DNA of 64,000 nucleotides from Winslowiella arboricola. Lineage in GTDB: Bacteria > Pseudomonadota > Gammaproteobacteria > Enterobacterales > Enterobacteriaceae. Position numbers and translations under genes: made by a program. The stretch spans positions 1 to 64,000 of the forward strand of contig NZ_JAODIM010000042.1 in assembly GCF_025527015.1 (NCBI RefSeq), given 5' to 3'. The notes below the pieces were generated by a model. The model did no database searches. It was not told the origin of the DNA and saw only the letters and a list, made by a program, of their open reading frames with translations. Numbering within the stretch: the stretch's first letter is position 1; each line of letters opens with the position of its first letter. Positions 52,601 through 61,750 of this stretch are shown here, piece after piece.

Positions 52601-55200
52601 ATTTCATCTAAAATTTCATGGATAAGTTTTTTAAGTTGACTCACTTGATATGCTAAGGCGTCTTTGTTGGAAAGGCGACTTGCAATGGTTCTCGCTTCAG
52701 AGTTGATACCACGCAAGGTACGCATCCATTCAACAAGCGATTTTAGTAACTCACTATCGCTGTTCTCTCCCCGCCAGTCAGAACTAAATGCTGACTGTCC
52801 GAAGTCATTCATATCATTGATAGATTGTCTTAGTTTCTGTGCTTTAATCAATAGTTCGAGATACTCAACCTGCTGAGGGATCGTTAAGCTTTTATCATAT
52901 ATTAATGAAAGAGTGAGATTTTTGGACTTTCGCCACTCGCTATTAAGGAATTTAAAAGCACCAGTTTTATTTTCTAAGCTGTTTCTGGCGCTTTCAACAT
53001 CTATTTTCCAAGCCTTTTCAACGAAGATAACATTGATCTTTTCTTTATAAATGCTAAGTTGTTTTATATCGGCAACCAAATTTGCCGCTTTTTCAATGCC
53101 ACCCTCCCAGACAGTGGCGATGAATGCTTCTGGACTTACATTGGGCGCTTGAGTAATACTCTCTCCCAACTCAATAAGACTTTCAATCTCATTTAAATTA
53201 GAAAATCCTATTTTCGAACCTAACTCTTGCTGTAACCTTGAAGACTCTTTTAAGATTTTAGGTGTAAGTGCCTTCAGTTTATACGCAGCATTGAAAGCAA
53301 TGATATTAATATCGGCAGGTAATTTTCGATAGTCTTCAGTGAGGCTGACAACCTCGGTGTTGAATTTATCTGTATGTAATTGGCTTTCAAGTTCGCTGTA
53401 GAGTTCTTTAAACGAGAATCCGGCTTCAATCAAGGATTTTGTCTCATCTTTAGAAGTAGCCCATAATGATGAGCTTAACGATTCAGGTGATAACTTAGGT
53501 GCTGAGTTAATTAATTCAGCAATTCGGATGAATTCCTGTAACTCATTTAATGATTCTATACTATAGACTTTATTTGTTAGTTTCGAAAGATTGGCCGACT
53601 CTTCAATAGAATCTGAAAATTCAGATTTCAGGTTTGTCAATGAAGCAGTCAATCTTTCAACTTCACTGGGAAGTATCTCAGTTCTATTGATACCATTCCA
53701 TGAGTGTGAATCAGGAATGCCGATATCACTTATTCTTTCAATTAACTCATCAATAAGTGCATGTCTTTTATCGAAATCGTCGCTTCTCCATAATTCATAC
53801 CCGCTGAGGTTATAATCGTTTGGATTATAACCTGATTGTCTGAGACGTATCAGTTGTGCCATAACCTTATATGGCGTTAACCCAAATGGCATGTATTTTT
53901 TATGAATTCTTATGGGGTGAGTGTTAAGGATATCCCGGATTTCTGAGAGATTATTGACTAATGTATCTGGAAACTCTCCTCGGGGGGAAGCAAGTTCCCA
54001 AACTCGCTTCAGTTCTTCAAGAAATGCTCTTTTGTTGGTTTTGTTGCTATGCAGTTCTATACAAGCATCTCCGACACCCGCCTGATCAAGTCTGCGCTTA
54101 ACTACTTCAAGGGCCGCCATTTTTTCAGCAACAAACAGTACTTTTTTACCGTCTGCGACAGCCGAAGCTATGATGTTTGCTATTGTCTGAGATTTGCCAG
54201 TTCCTGGAGGACCTTGAATAACCAAGCTTTTACCATTACGTACTTCGTGAATGGCAAGAGTCTGTGAGCTATCACTGTCCAAAATATGTAGCATTTCACG
54301 GGGAGGAATGACTGAATCAATCACAATGTCGTCAGAAATTAATTCTCCACCAGAGAACCCTGTTTCCAAAAGGCACCTTATTGCTTCCTGATCTGTAATT
54401 TTTGAATCTAAGGGCCAGTTATCAGGATCTAAATCTGTATACATCATGAATTTAGCGTAGGAAAAAAGTCCTAAATTCACTTCATTTTCTAATACTTCCC
54501 AGCCTACTTTCAATGAAATGGTTTGCTTAATTTCAGCAAAGTAATCCGTTAAGGAAAATTCGTCATCAATATTTAGAGTAGGTAAGATAATTTGATGAAT
54601 ACGATTAAGGAATGTCTCAAGCGAAAGATTGCTAATAATATCCTCATCCCTAACTTTTATTTTAAAGCGTTCTCCTACTTTAGCTCGCATTAATTCAACT
54701 GGTAGTAATAAAAGAGGAGCATAGCGTATGTTTGCTTTATTGTTGGGATCTATCCATTTAAGTGATCCTAGAGATAGGAACAGGATGTTTACGCCTTGCT
54801 CTTCTTCAAGGGTTTTTGAATCGTAATACAAATCTAATAATTTTTTTTGTAATGTCTTGGGCGTGAGCTTGGTCTGAAGTTTTGTATCAGTATGGTTAGC
54901 CTCTGAGTCATCTAAAAAAATAATATCTTCGGAGTCTGAGTCTGTCTCACTGTTTTCATCTGTTTTTTTATCTTCTCGACCATGAAGAAAAGTGAACGGC
55001 TTGCCTTCTTCAAAAAGCATTTTAAACAGGATGTCTGAACGTTCATTAACAACTTCTAGGAATTTTGTGGTTTTTGATTTTGGTATGTGAAGTAAACGAT
55101 TCCTTGCTGTCAGATCGAGTAATTCTGCTCGCGACTTTTCAAGTTTCTGGCTGAGTGACAGATTAGAGTTTTTGTAAAGTGAACCTTCATTTTCATCCAT
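49693..55200 (-). CDS. DUF4011-helicase-nuclease protein, probable phage defence (1835 aa)
   Basis: Domains in order: DUF4011 N-terminus (SLSQKLEKSRAELLDLTARN), SF1 helicase with Walker A QGPPGTGKSQT (about 328), a long helical insert (about 430-1100), Walker B LLVMDEASQIQP (about 1213), motif III VVGDERQLPPTSFF, late motifs NLENIQGDERDVIIIS and NVLISRAKRRCEVY. Then a Vsr/MTES_1575-type PD-(D/E)xK nuclease (about 1510-1620; FFIDLAI and GIECDGMTYHSSR carry the acidic residues) and a DUF3320-like C-terminus (about 1680-1735). This architecture is known among single-gene anti-phage candidates (I recall it as Hhe or DUF4011-helicase-Vsr). The frame is intact; GC content is low. Confidence 0.88.
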   Translation of the reverse strand: MDENEGSLYKNSNLSLSQKLEKSRAELLDLTARNRLLHIPKSKTTKFLEVVNERSDILFKMLFEEGKPFTFLHGREDKKTDENSETDSDSEDIIFLDDSEANHTDTKLQTKLTPKTLQKKLLDLYYDSKTLEEEQGVNILFLSLGSLKWIDPNNKANIRYAPLLLLPVELMRAKVGERFKIKVRDEDIISNLSLETFLNRIHQIILPTLNIDDEFSLTDYFAEIKQTISLKVGWEVLENEVNLGLFSYAKFMMYTDLDPDNWPLDSKITDQEAIRCLLETGFSGGELISDDIVIDSVIPPREMLHILDSDSSQTLAIHEVRNGKSLVIQGPPGTGKSQTIANIIASAVADGKKVLFVAEKMAALEVVKRRLDQAGVGDACIELHSNKTNKRAFLEELKRVWELASPRGEFPDTLVNNLSEIRDILNTHPIRIHKKYMPFGLTPYKVMAQLIRLRQSGYNPNDYNLSGYELWRSDDFDKRHALIDELIERISDIGIPDSHSWNGINRTEILPSEVERLTASLTNLKSEFSDSIEESANLSKLTNKVYSIESLNELQEFIRIAELINSAPKLSPESLSSSLWATSKDETKSLIEAGFSFKELYSELESQLHTDKFNTEVVSLTEDYRKLPADINIIAFNAAYKLKALTPKILKESSRLQQELGSKIGFSNLNEIESLIELGESITQAPNVSPEAFIATVWEGGIEKAANLVADIKQLSIYKEKINVIFVEKAWKIDVESARNSLENKTGAFKFLNSEWRKSKNLTLSLIYDKSLTIPQQVEYLELLIKAQKLRQSINDMNDFGQSAFSSDWRGENSDSELLKSLVEWMRTLRGINSEARTIASRLSNKDALAYQVSQLKKLIHEILDEIRILWDSLGTTPEEYFDNCYSVKNIPLESLLQKSDLLSTIDSAYNEIFVNNELSVSDRIELLNQLSRTQQKLKVIHSFDSIAQLTMYPFWLKENSDWELLFEAYSWIEANNDLRIIASKIDDKQVLVDKARNLSESIQAQFAKLTSTISSLSSSYEAIFNNENIHEITFKSVYDKITLWIDNSEQLSKWVAWQNRVELAKKFGIYPLVSDLSSGVLSSERLLGTFDRTYFDSILSLMVEDEPELARFDGDLHSRRVASFAEMDLRRIKASSFEVVRAHHRAIPSKVGVGPVGVLRGEMARKRGHMAIRQLMIKAGAAIQALKPVMMMSPLSVAQFLAPGKQSFDLLVMDEASQIQPVDALGAIARSKQIVVVGDERQLPPTSFFAKMTGSADDQDDDDSTQVADIESILGLFVARGLPQKMLRWHYRSRHQSLIAVSNSQFYENKLYIVPSPYTQEAGMGLRFHKVEDGVFESGSNANEAKRVATAILEHARSHPNLSLGVATFSVTQRRRIQDELEVLRRLNPEFEDFFYAHPSEPFFVKNLENIQGDERDVIIISVGYARNPQNYMAMRFGPLGAEGGERRLNVLISRAKRRCEVYASITDEDIDHERAKGRGVFAFKLFLQYARTGRLSVAEQSCRSMESVFEEQVANALQKEGYQVHPQVGIAGFFIDLAIADSDMPGRYLIGIECDGMTYHSSRSSRERDRLRQAVLEDHGWIIHRIWSTDWFQRPEEQLQKTLSAIQAAKKELENRSETSLSRSRAVPVEIVTVERETVTEIGLETIRGSFNEAAAYIESVPEVDTRFQIHETPVGVLAKIVEQIVLVEAPIHVNEVIIRIRSAWGLQRAGARIEAIVKDAIKITTSNISISLEEDFLYNDSLSIKLRDRTNIKSAGLRKLENISNKEMEAGIIDIINKSFGATQDELVNSVSRAMGFKATSGTLKNIITSIIEKMESDNKIVYKEPMYHIEQ

Positions 55201-56012
55201 TACGCATAACCTTTGAATTGAGAATTTTACTTTATTATCAGTGCATTACGCCTTGACAGTTAAGCAACTTAAATTTTTCTATACATATTAGAGTGTTTTA
55301 GTATGAAAATTAAGAATTTTCTAATTAATGTTAGGTGGGGTTTTATAATTCGTTAAAAATCATACAGTTAAATGTATAGCTGCAGATTGAGATTACCATA
55401 AAAAGATATTTACACAAGTGGGGTTGATGATTTGGTTTTGGAGAGGTCCAAAACTAGGCATCCGAATTGCACTTTGCTCATATCAACATATCATAACGTT
55501 CAGAGCAGGAATTGAGTGGGGAAAATTGGGCTGAGAAAATTTATGCATAGTGTAGGTACAGATACATTTTTAGGTAATCTATTGAATGCTTTAGATAATC
55601 ATAAAGAATAGGTTTCCATATGCAACCAAAGTTAGCCTGCACAAATTATTGATTAACTTGATGATTTTATTGTTGAATTCCGAGAAGGAATTTCGACGAC
55701 TTGGTAGTGATGCTAGAAGCGAGTTACGTATAACTCTAGGTATGTTGGTTCACTACTCAGATTTGCTATGACTTAAACTTGGCTGTATGCGAGTGCAATC
55801 CAACAGACAAGCAACGCGGTAATCAGAGCTTATCCCAGCCGAAACGAAATTTACCATTAGTACTATCCATGTTTATCTTGCTAGAGACTATTAATAATTA
55901 GACAATGATCAAGTACCCTTCAGTTTGTAAAAAAGATCTCTTGATATAGCTAATAGTTGAGCATATTTTAAATAGGAGGGTTTCCCTCTTAAACGTTCAA
56001 AGGATAATTACT
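55201..56012. other. AT-rich gene-poor stretch of the island
   Basis: About 800 bases with no credible ORF. It holds a perfect dyad GTTTTGGA-GAGG-TCCAAAAC at 55435-55454 and the promoter region of the leftward helicase gene. Otherwise I see nothing to name. Confidence 0.5.
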
Positions 56013-56141
56013 ATGGCACTTAAGCCTGGTCCAAAGCGAATTGCTGATTCAACAGGACAACCTGATCAGCGCCAACGTGATAACAAAAAAACTCCGGGAA
56101 ATAACCCAAAGGTAAAACCTAGTAAAAATTCCAAACCATAG
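56013..56141 (+). CDS. Small basic unstructured protein (42 aa), unrecognised
   Basis: A 42-codon ORF starting MALKPGPKRIADSTGQPDQR and rich in Lys, Pro, Asn and Gln, so probably disordered and nucleic-acid-binding. AAAGGA lies nine bases before the ATG and a clean intrinsic terminator follows 26 bases after the stop, which supports expression. Family unknown. Confidence 0.6.
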   Translation: MALKPGPKRIADSTGQPDQRQRDNKKTPGNNPKVKPSKNSKP

Positions 56142-56167
56142 TTACGTTCCTAAGAAGTACATAATAT

Positions 56168-56192
56168 AAAAAAAGCCTTTCGGGGCTTTTTT
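56168..56192. terminator. Terminator after 42-residue gene
   Basis: AAAAAGCC and GGCTTTTT arms with a short loop give a stem with T residues on the plus strand and A residues on the other side, so it can act on both strands. Confidence 0.8.
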
Positions 56193-56545
56193 ATATTTTA
56201 TTTTCCAGAAACTCCATAATATTACAATAAAAATAACTATTGAGCGATTACCTAACTCACTGGTTTACATGTAGAAAAATGTTTTACAGAGATGATTAAA
56301 GATAAGTTCGCATTGTTGGCGGTTCATTTTTGCTCAATAACGCCTTTTGATCACAGTCTTGGTTTCGAAGCAATGCCCGCAAACTTCCTTTTGTGGTATT
56401 TAATACTATTGTCCTCAGGTCTTGGTTAACAGTATCTTTACTGTTTAGTTTAATGCTAAATCTGATTAACATGTGTCGTTTACTGCTGATTTGATTTGGC
56501 TTTTAAATGATTACCTTGGATTATTCCTCGATTACACTCTTGGTT
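56193..56545. other. Gap between 42-residue gene and integrase
   Basis: About 350 AT-rich bases in which I see no gene, repeat or RNA. Confidence 0.4.
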
Positions 56546-57752
56546 TTAATCTAAGCCAGAGGAAAAGCTATAATTACCGCTTGCTGACAGTTCAACATGT
56601 TTGCCCCACCAAGACATCATTTCTCTTCGTTGATCAAGATACTGAGAACGGTTATAGGCTCTCCTGACTTCATTAGTATCAATGTGAGTCAGTGCTGCCT
56701 CTATCACGTCAGGTGGAAACCCTTTCTCATTCAGGGCGGAACGCATTCCATGTGCTACAAGCAGATCCTTTAAGCCCATTCGCTTAAGGGCCATATTGGC
56801 TGTCTGACTGTTCATTGGTTCCAGCAGATTGCGGTAACCAGGAAAAACATGCGGTCTATGTAGGCTGATAGGCTTCATAACTTCCAATACTGCAAGTGCC
56901 TGCTCTGACAACGGAACGACATGCTCCCGCTTCATTTTCATGCGTCCAGCAGGTATACGCCACTCCTTTGCCTCAAAGTTGATCTCATCCCAGCGTGTCA
57001 CAGCAGCTTCTGCTGGCCGTGTCATTGTAAGCAGCTGCTGACAGCGCGTCTGTCTGCCAATACCTGCAAATGCGATAGTTGTCATAAGCAGAGGTAGCTG
57101 TTCAGGTAAGAGGGCGGGGCGGTGTTTTACCTTTGGCTTATGGAATGTTTTACCGATTTTTGCTGCTGGGTTTGAAGTGACTAAGCCAGAGTTCAAAGCG
57201 TAATCCATAACCTCATTGATACGCTGACTTAACCGTTTTACGGTTTCGAGTCTTCCTGCTGCATGTGTGGGTTCTAAGGCTCTAATGAACTGTTGGCCAG
57301 TAATGCCAGAAATGGGTACAGAGCCGATATGTGGGAACACATATTTACTCATTGAACGCCAGATATCGTTAAGAGTGTGAGTCGCTAATCCGGCTGCCTC
57401 TTTGGTCTTAAACCACTCCGCTGCAACTTTTTCAAAAGTACTTGCACACACACTCTTCTGACGAAGCTGCTCCGCCTTTTTGTACTCTTGAGGATCGATG
57501 TCTTTGCTGAGAAGAGCGCGGGCTGTTTCACAATTCTGGCGGGCTTCGGAAAGCGAAACGGAAGGGTATGAGTCAAGGCTGATCATGGCTCGTTTGCGAG
57601 TAAAGGGTTTGTGTAACAAAAACGCCAGAGTTTGAGCCTTAGGATGTTACCTGCAACTCCAGACCGTCCCCATCATAAAGAACCAATGCCCGCTCAGTAG
57701 CTTTAGCGTTCTTAACTTCGGTATTGTCTAGGGGCTTGGTCTGTCTTGCCAT
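56546..57752 (-). pseudogene. P4-type tyrosine integrase, disrupted
   Basis: The normal start lies at 57752: MARQTKPLDNTEVKNAKATE, then LVLYDGDGLELQVTS followed by TAA. The next residues of the family (roughly SGSKLWRFRYYKPFTRKRA) are present but interrupted: TCA has become TAA, one base is missing before LWRF and another before KPF. From KPFTRKRA on, the frame is intact for about 350 residues and keeps the catalytic set (TMTRPAEAA Arg, HGMRS, ALTH, and the C-terminal NRSQYLDQRR Tyr). The N-terminal arm-binding domain is thus cut off. It adjoins tRNA-Pro as an island integrase would. Confidence 0.85.
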
Positions 57753-57966
57753 GAGCAGTCTCCATTCTGTTCCTTGGAAGGCTTAGGCATATCAAAAAGG
57801 CAGTTTTAGAAACGTATGCCCATGGGTATGCCTAAATCAGGTGGATTCCACTGTATCAATCAGGATTTCACTAGACAACATAAAACAGCAGGTTTCAACA
57901 ACGCACTGTTTAAACTGTTTTTTATGGTTTTCTCTGGACATCACCAGACAAAACGTTGGGATAATT
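57753..57966. other. Integrase-tRNA interval, likely att region
   Basis: About 210 bases between the integrase start and the tRNA 3' end. It contains GTATGCCCATGGGTATGCC (about 57811-57829), a short inverted motif that could be an integrase arm site, and a related GGCATA at 57786. The core att site would be the tRNA 3' end itself. Confidence 0.4.
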
Positions 57967-58043
57967 TGGTCGGCACGAGAGGATTTGAACCTCCGACCCC
58001 GGACACCCCATGACCGTGCGCTACCAGGCTGCGCTACGTGCCG
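57967..58043 (-). tRNA. proL: tRNA-Pro (anticodon GGG)
   Basis: A 77-base cloverleaf on the minus strand starting CGGCACGTAGCGCAGCC, anticodon loop TCATGGGGTG with GGG, T-arm GGTTCAAATCC and an encoded CCA end. It is nearly identical to E. coli proL and, as there, next to yejM. Its 3' end borders the island. Confidence 0.97.
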
Positions 58044-58115
58044 ACACAGTACAATAATAGTACCGTTTTCGTTTTTGATTGCAAGCTACTGATGCGTTAA
58101 CCGCTTTAAAAATAA

Positions 58116-59867
58116 TCAGTTAGCAATGAATCTTTTCTCTTCCGTCAGCACCTGTAACAACAACGCCAGCTGTGGTTTATGGTCCTTCAGCGGCTTGCCA
58201 TTCTGATCAAATGCCTGATAGCTGCCGTTATTATCAAGGATCAACGTGGTCTGCGGCGTGGTGATCACCAGCTGACGATCTTCTGTGCTGGCCACCCAGT
58301 TATGACGGCGCTGCGCAGCAAACAGATCCTCACCTTGTGAATACTCACCAGGCGCGGTACTGACATGTAGCAGGCGTTGCATCAGCGTGGTCATTACATC
58401 CTGATGGTCGGTCAGTTTATTAACCTGCTGCGCTGGCGTATTGGGCCAGTGCACCACCAGCGGTACCTGTAACCGCGCACGGTTGCCGTCACTGTCATTG
58501 TCATCCAGCGACACACCGCGTTGGGCGGTAATCACCACCACGGTGTTTTTCAGCAGATCTTTCTCTTTTAAGCGATCCAGCACTTGCTGAATCTGTTGAT
58601 CGACCCGCGCCGCGCCGCGCAGATAACGACGGTTGCTATCCTGACCATTATCCGCCAGATCGCTCAGACCATCGTAAGAGATATAGGAGAACCATGGCGC
58701 GCTATTTTCTTTCTGGCCATCCAGCCACTGCTGCCACTGCCTGGTGGTTTGCGTGTTTGGCTGATTCTCGGAAGAGGGCAGGGAGAAATCTGCCAGCAGT
58801 GCCTGACGGTAAAGCGGTGAACTGAAGCCATCCGAGGCAAACAGGCCAAACTGATAACCCTGCTGACTCAGTGCATTCATCAGCGCTGACGGGATACGCG
58901 AGGACAGTACACCATCCATATAGCTTGGTGAGATACCGTAGAACAGGCCAAACAGTCCGGCATCATCCGAGCTGCCAGCGCTAAAGTGCTGGCTGAAGCG
59001 TACGTTTTGCTGCGCAAACTGCTGCAGATTAGGCAGCGCATTCGCCATGGTCGCTTCATTAAGACCATCGACGGTAATCACTAACAGATTATTGCGCGTG
59101 CCGCTGTCACGGAAGCTGATATCGCTTAACGGATAGGCCACCGACAGTGCTTCCGGATTCCCCTGCTGCACCAGACGACGCTGATACTCCTGCGCATCCA
59201 GCAAACCATGCTTCTCAAGGAAGCGACGTGCGGTCATCGGATAGGAGAGCGGCAGGTTAGCGCGCTGCATGGTAATTGGGCGATAGAAGTTGGCATCAGC
59301 CCAGATATACATCAGATGGCTGGTAAAGAAGGCGGAGATAAACAGCGCCGCCAGCGGCTTACCGAAGCTGCGGCGATTCAGACTGCGCAGCTTCTGCCAG
59401 CTCCAGGTGGCAAACAGCATCTCCACCAGGAAAATCAGCGGCAGGCTGATAAACATCAGCTGCCAGTCACGCGCCATTTCACTCTGATCGGGATTGACCA
59501 CCAGTTCCCACACCACCGGATTAAGGTGCAGATGGAAACGGCTGAACACCGCGCTGTCGACCAGCAGCAGTGTCATCCCGGCGGTGGCGACAATGGCGGA
59601 GAGGAGCCTCATCAGCCGTTGCGACATCACAATAAACGTCAGCGGGAAGATAATCAGCAGATAACCGGCGAACACCAGAAAGCTGAAGTGACCAATCCAG
59701 CTGGTAAAGGCGTAAATACGACCGCCCAGCGATGAAGGCCAGTCGGCAAGCAACAGGAAGCGGCTGCCTAAGATAAAGGCAAAAATGATATTAAACAGAG
59801 CGAACCAGTGCCCCCAGCTAATCATCTGGGAGACTTTTTCACGGTAGCGCTGCCGGTTGGTTACCAT
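58116..59867 (-). CDS. yejM: YejM/PbgA (LapC), inner-membrane regulator of LPS synthesis
   Basis: A 583-residue protein (E. coli 586). Five N-terminal spans (about 20-190, e.g. FALFNIIFAFILGSRFLLL and SFLVFAGYLLIIFPLTFIV) precede a linker and an alkaline-phosphatase/sulfatase-like periplasmic domain starting NNLLVITVDGLNEATM. The nucleophile position of sulfatases is degenerate, as in the family. It senses periplasmic LPS and controls LpxC proteolysis through LapB/FtsH. Start MVTNRQRYREKVSQM matches the family. It follows yejL in one operon (21-base gap). Confidence 0.97.
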   Translation of the reverse strand: MVTNRQRYREKVSQMISWGHWFALFNIIFAFILGSRFLLLADWPSSLGGRIYAFTSWIGHFSFLVFAGYLLIIFPLTFIVMSQRLMRLLSAIVATAGMTLLLVDSAVFSRFHLHLNPVVWELVVNPDQSEMARDWQLMFISLPLIFLVEMLFATWSWQKLRSLNRRSFGKPLAALFISAFFTSHLMYIWADANFYRPITMQRANLPLSYPMTARRFLEKHGLLDAQEYQRRLVQQGNPEALSVAYPLSDISFRDSGTRNNLLVITVDGLNEATMANALPNLQQFAQQNVRFSQHFSAGSSDDAGLFGLFYGISPSYMDGVLSSRIPSALMNALSQQGYQFGLFASDGFSSPLYRQALLADFSLPSSENQPNTQTTRQWQQWLDGQKENSAPWFSYISYDGLSDLADNGQDSNRRYLRGAARVDQQIQQVLDRLKEKDLLKNTVVVITAQRGVSLDDNDSDGNRARLQVPLVVHWPNTPAQQVNKLTDHQDVMTTLMQRLLHVSTAPGEYSQGEDLFAAQRRHNWVASTEDRQLVITTPQTTLILDNNGSYQAFDQNGKPLKDHKPQLALLLQVLTEEKRFIAN

Positions 59868-59888
59868 AATGGGGTCTGGATCATCGCA

Positions 59889-60116
59889 TTAATGGGCTTT
59901 ATCTTCGCGAACAGAAGCCTGAAGTGCATCAGCGAAGGAACGTGCCAGCACATGGCGTTGTGCGGGCGCCACGCTGGTATTGATTAAATTGGTCACCATA
60001 TTTCCCAGGATCATCAGGGAAAGATCGGTTGGCGTCTGGTTTTTTTCCAGCACCTGGACCATTTCTGCGAGGATTTTCTCCACGCGTTCGTCACTATAAC
60101 GGGATGATTGTGGCAT
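59889..60116 (-). CDS. yejL: YejL, DUF1414 family protein
   Basis: A 75-residue protein, [20 protein letters not shown] at the start and [15 protein letters not shown] in the middle, as in enterobacterial YejL. All helical, cytosolic, function unknown. Divergent from yejK and upstream of yejM. Confidence 0.95.
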   Translation of the reverse strand: MPQSSRYSDERVEKILAEMVQVLEKNQTPTDLSLMILGNMVTNLINTSVAPAQRHVLARSFADALQASVREDKAH

Positions 60117-60268
60117 AACGTCGAATTATTCAAGTATTAAAGGGCGGTATCTTACCGTATCAGCGCGATTTTTTCCGCATTTTTATCGTAAGCACTATGT
60201 TAATGCTGGTTGATCGCGACGGCGCGCAGTGATTGAATACGCGCCTGAGCCATTAAGGAGAGTTTACC

Positions 60269-61273
60269 ATGAGTCTGGATATCGAGCAGATTGCCCTTCA
60301 CCAGCTGATTAAGCGCGATGAACAGACGCTGGAGCTGGTTTTGCGCGCGTCACTGCTGCCTGCTAACGCCACGGTTGAGGCGATGGTGGAGGAGTTACAC
60401 CGCGTTTATAGCGCCAAAAGCAAAGCCTACGGCTTGTTTAACGAAGAGAGCGAGCTGGCCGATGCGCTGCGTAACTGTCGCAAAGGCGAGGATGATTTTC
60501 TCGCTTTTAGCCGCGCCGCCACCGGACGCCTGCGTGATGAACTGGCCAAATATCCGTTTGCCGAAGGCGGCGTGGTGCTGTTCTGCCACTATCGCTACCT
60601 GGCGGTGGAGTATCTGCTGATTGCGGTACTGAGCAGTCAGAACAGTATGCGTGTAAATGAAGAGCTGGATATCAGCTCCACGCACTACCTCGATATTAAC
60701 CATGCGGATATTGTGGCGCGTATCGATCTGACCGAGTGGGAAACCAATCCGCAATCGACCCGTTATCTGACTTTCCTGCGCGGACGCGTGGGGCGTAAAG
60801 TCGCCGACTTCTTTATGGATTTCCTCGGTGCCAGCGTCGGTCTGGATACCAAGGCGCAGAACCGTGGTCTGTTGCAGGCAGTGGATGACTACTGCGCGGA
60901 GTCCGAGCTGGATAAAGGCGAGCGCCAGAACTATCGCCAGCAGGTTTACAGCTACTGCAATGAGCAGTTGCAGGCCGGTGAAGAGATTGCGCTGGAAGAG
61001 CTCTCCAACGAACTGCCGCCATTAGGTGAGAAGAGTTTCCAGGCGTTTACGCAGGATCAGGGCTATGAGCTGGAAGAGACCTTCCCGGCGGACCGCAGCA
61101 CCCTGCGTCAGCTGACCAAATTTGCCGGCAGCGGCGGTGGATTAACCCTGAATTTTGACGCTATGCTGTTGGGTGAGCGCATTTTCTGGGATCCGGCGAC
61201 CGATACGCTGACCATCAAAGGCACGCCGCCTAATCTGCGCGATCAGCTGCAGCGCCGCACTGGCGGTAAATAA
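60269..61273 (+). CDS. yejK: YejK, nucleoid-associated protein
   Basis: A 334-residue nucleoid-associated protein (E. coli 335), [20 protein letters not shown] at the start, [20 protein letters not shown] in the middle and [20 protein letters not shown] near the end. AAGGAG is 9 bases upstream. Found on the nucleoid and reported to interact with topoisomerases; exact role unsettled. Confidence 0.96.
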   Translation: MSLDIEQIALHQLIKRDEQTLELVLRASLLPANATVEAMVEELHRVYSAKSKAYGLFNEESELADALRNCRKGEDDFLAFSRAATGRLRDELAKYPFAEGGVVLFCHYRYLAVEYLLIAVLSSQNSMRVNEELDISSTHYLDINHADIVARIDLTEWETNPQSTRYLTFLRGRVGRKVADFFMDFLGASVGLDTKAQNRGLLQAVDDYCAESELDKGERQNYRQQVYSYCNEQLQAGEEIALEELSNELPPLGEKSFQAFTQDQGYELEETFPADRSTLRQLTKFAGSGGGLTLNFDAMLLGERIFWDPATDTLTIKGTPPNLRDQLQRRTGGK

Positions 61274-61276
61274 GGC

Positions 61277-61308
61277 AAAAAAAAACGCCGCATATGCGGC
61301 GTTTTTTC
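61277..61308. terminator. Bidirectional terminator between yejK and rplY
   Basis: ACGCCGCA and TGCGGCGT form a perfect stem with A residues before and T residues after, so it ends both convergent transcripts (yejK rightward, rplY leftward). Confidence 0.92.
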
Positions 61309-61324
61309 TTCAACTCGTAAGCGA

Positions 61325-61609
61325 TTAAGCGCGAACGAAGTCGATGTGGTGCAGTTTAGGCTTGAACGGGTGACGCTGAACAGCCTGGATCTTAACTTTA
61401 ACTTCTTTGCCATCAACAACCAGGTTCAGAACTTCATCGTAGAAGCCTGGTTTGGTCTGCTGGTTCATCACAGAGTCATGATCCAGTTCGATAGCTACAG
61501 CTGCTTCCGCGCCACCATAAATGATTGCCGGGAATTTGTTAGCTGTACGCAGGCGGCGGCTCGCACCCTTACCCTGCTCTTTACGTACTTCTGCATTGAT
61601 AGTGAACAT
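61325..61609 (-). CDS. rplY: Ribosomal protein L25
   Basis: A 94-residue 5S-rRNA-binding protein, [20 protein letters not shown] at the start and [12 protein letters not shown] at the end, the standard short enterobacterial form. It binds loop E of 5S rRNA in the large subunit. AATGAGAAATAAC precedes the ATG. Confidence 0.98.
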   Translation of the reverse strand: MFTINAEVRKEQGKGASRRLRTANKFPAIIYGGAEAAVAIELDHDSVMNQQTKPGFYDEVLNLVVDGKEVKVKIQAVQRHPFKPKLHHIDFVRA

Positions 61610-61750
61610 TGTTATTTCTCATTCAATAAATGTTCCTGCTACAGGCGACCCAGTAACAGGTTGGATTGTTCGTACTATAGTCGCTCAGGCTTTCGCAAAA
61701 GCGGGCGGCATTATAGCCGCGTTTGCCGGTGCGGGCAAACAATACTGTCG

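Larger units (their letters stand above)
49194..57966. mobile_element. Degraded genomic island at tRNA-Pro
   Basis: Accessory DNA between IS remnants and the 3' end of tRNA-Pro(GGG): a large helicase-nuclease gene, a partner gene, an AT-rich stretch and a broken P4-type integrase next to the tRNA. Base composition is clearly lower in GC than the flanking core. The right boundary is the tRNA 3' end. I could not find a repeat of the tRNA 3' end on the left, so the left boundary is only estimated and may lie as far left as about 46.7 kb. Confidence 0.6.

Noticed and set aside
57967-58043. A left-hand copy of the tRNA 3' end (attL) for the island
   Set aside because: I read the minus and plus strands from 46 to 57 kb for the GGTTCAAATCC/GGCACGAG core and saw no second copy; it may be lost or beyond my reading accuracy, so no att pair is claimed.
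57816-58092. Plus-strand ORFs across tRNA-Pro
   Set aside because: They run antisense through the tRNA gene; their apparent sequence (GFEPPTPDTP) is the well-known spurious translation of tRNA genes.
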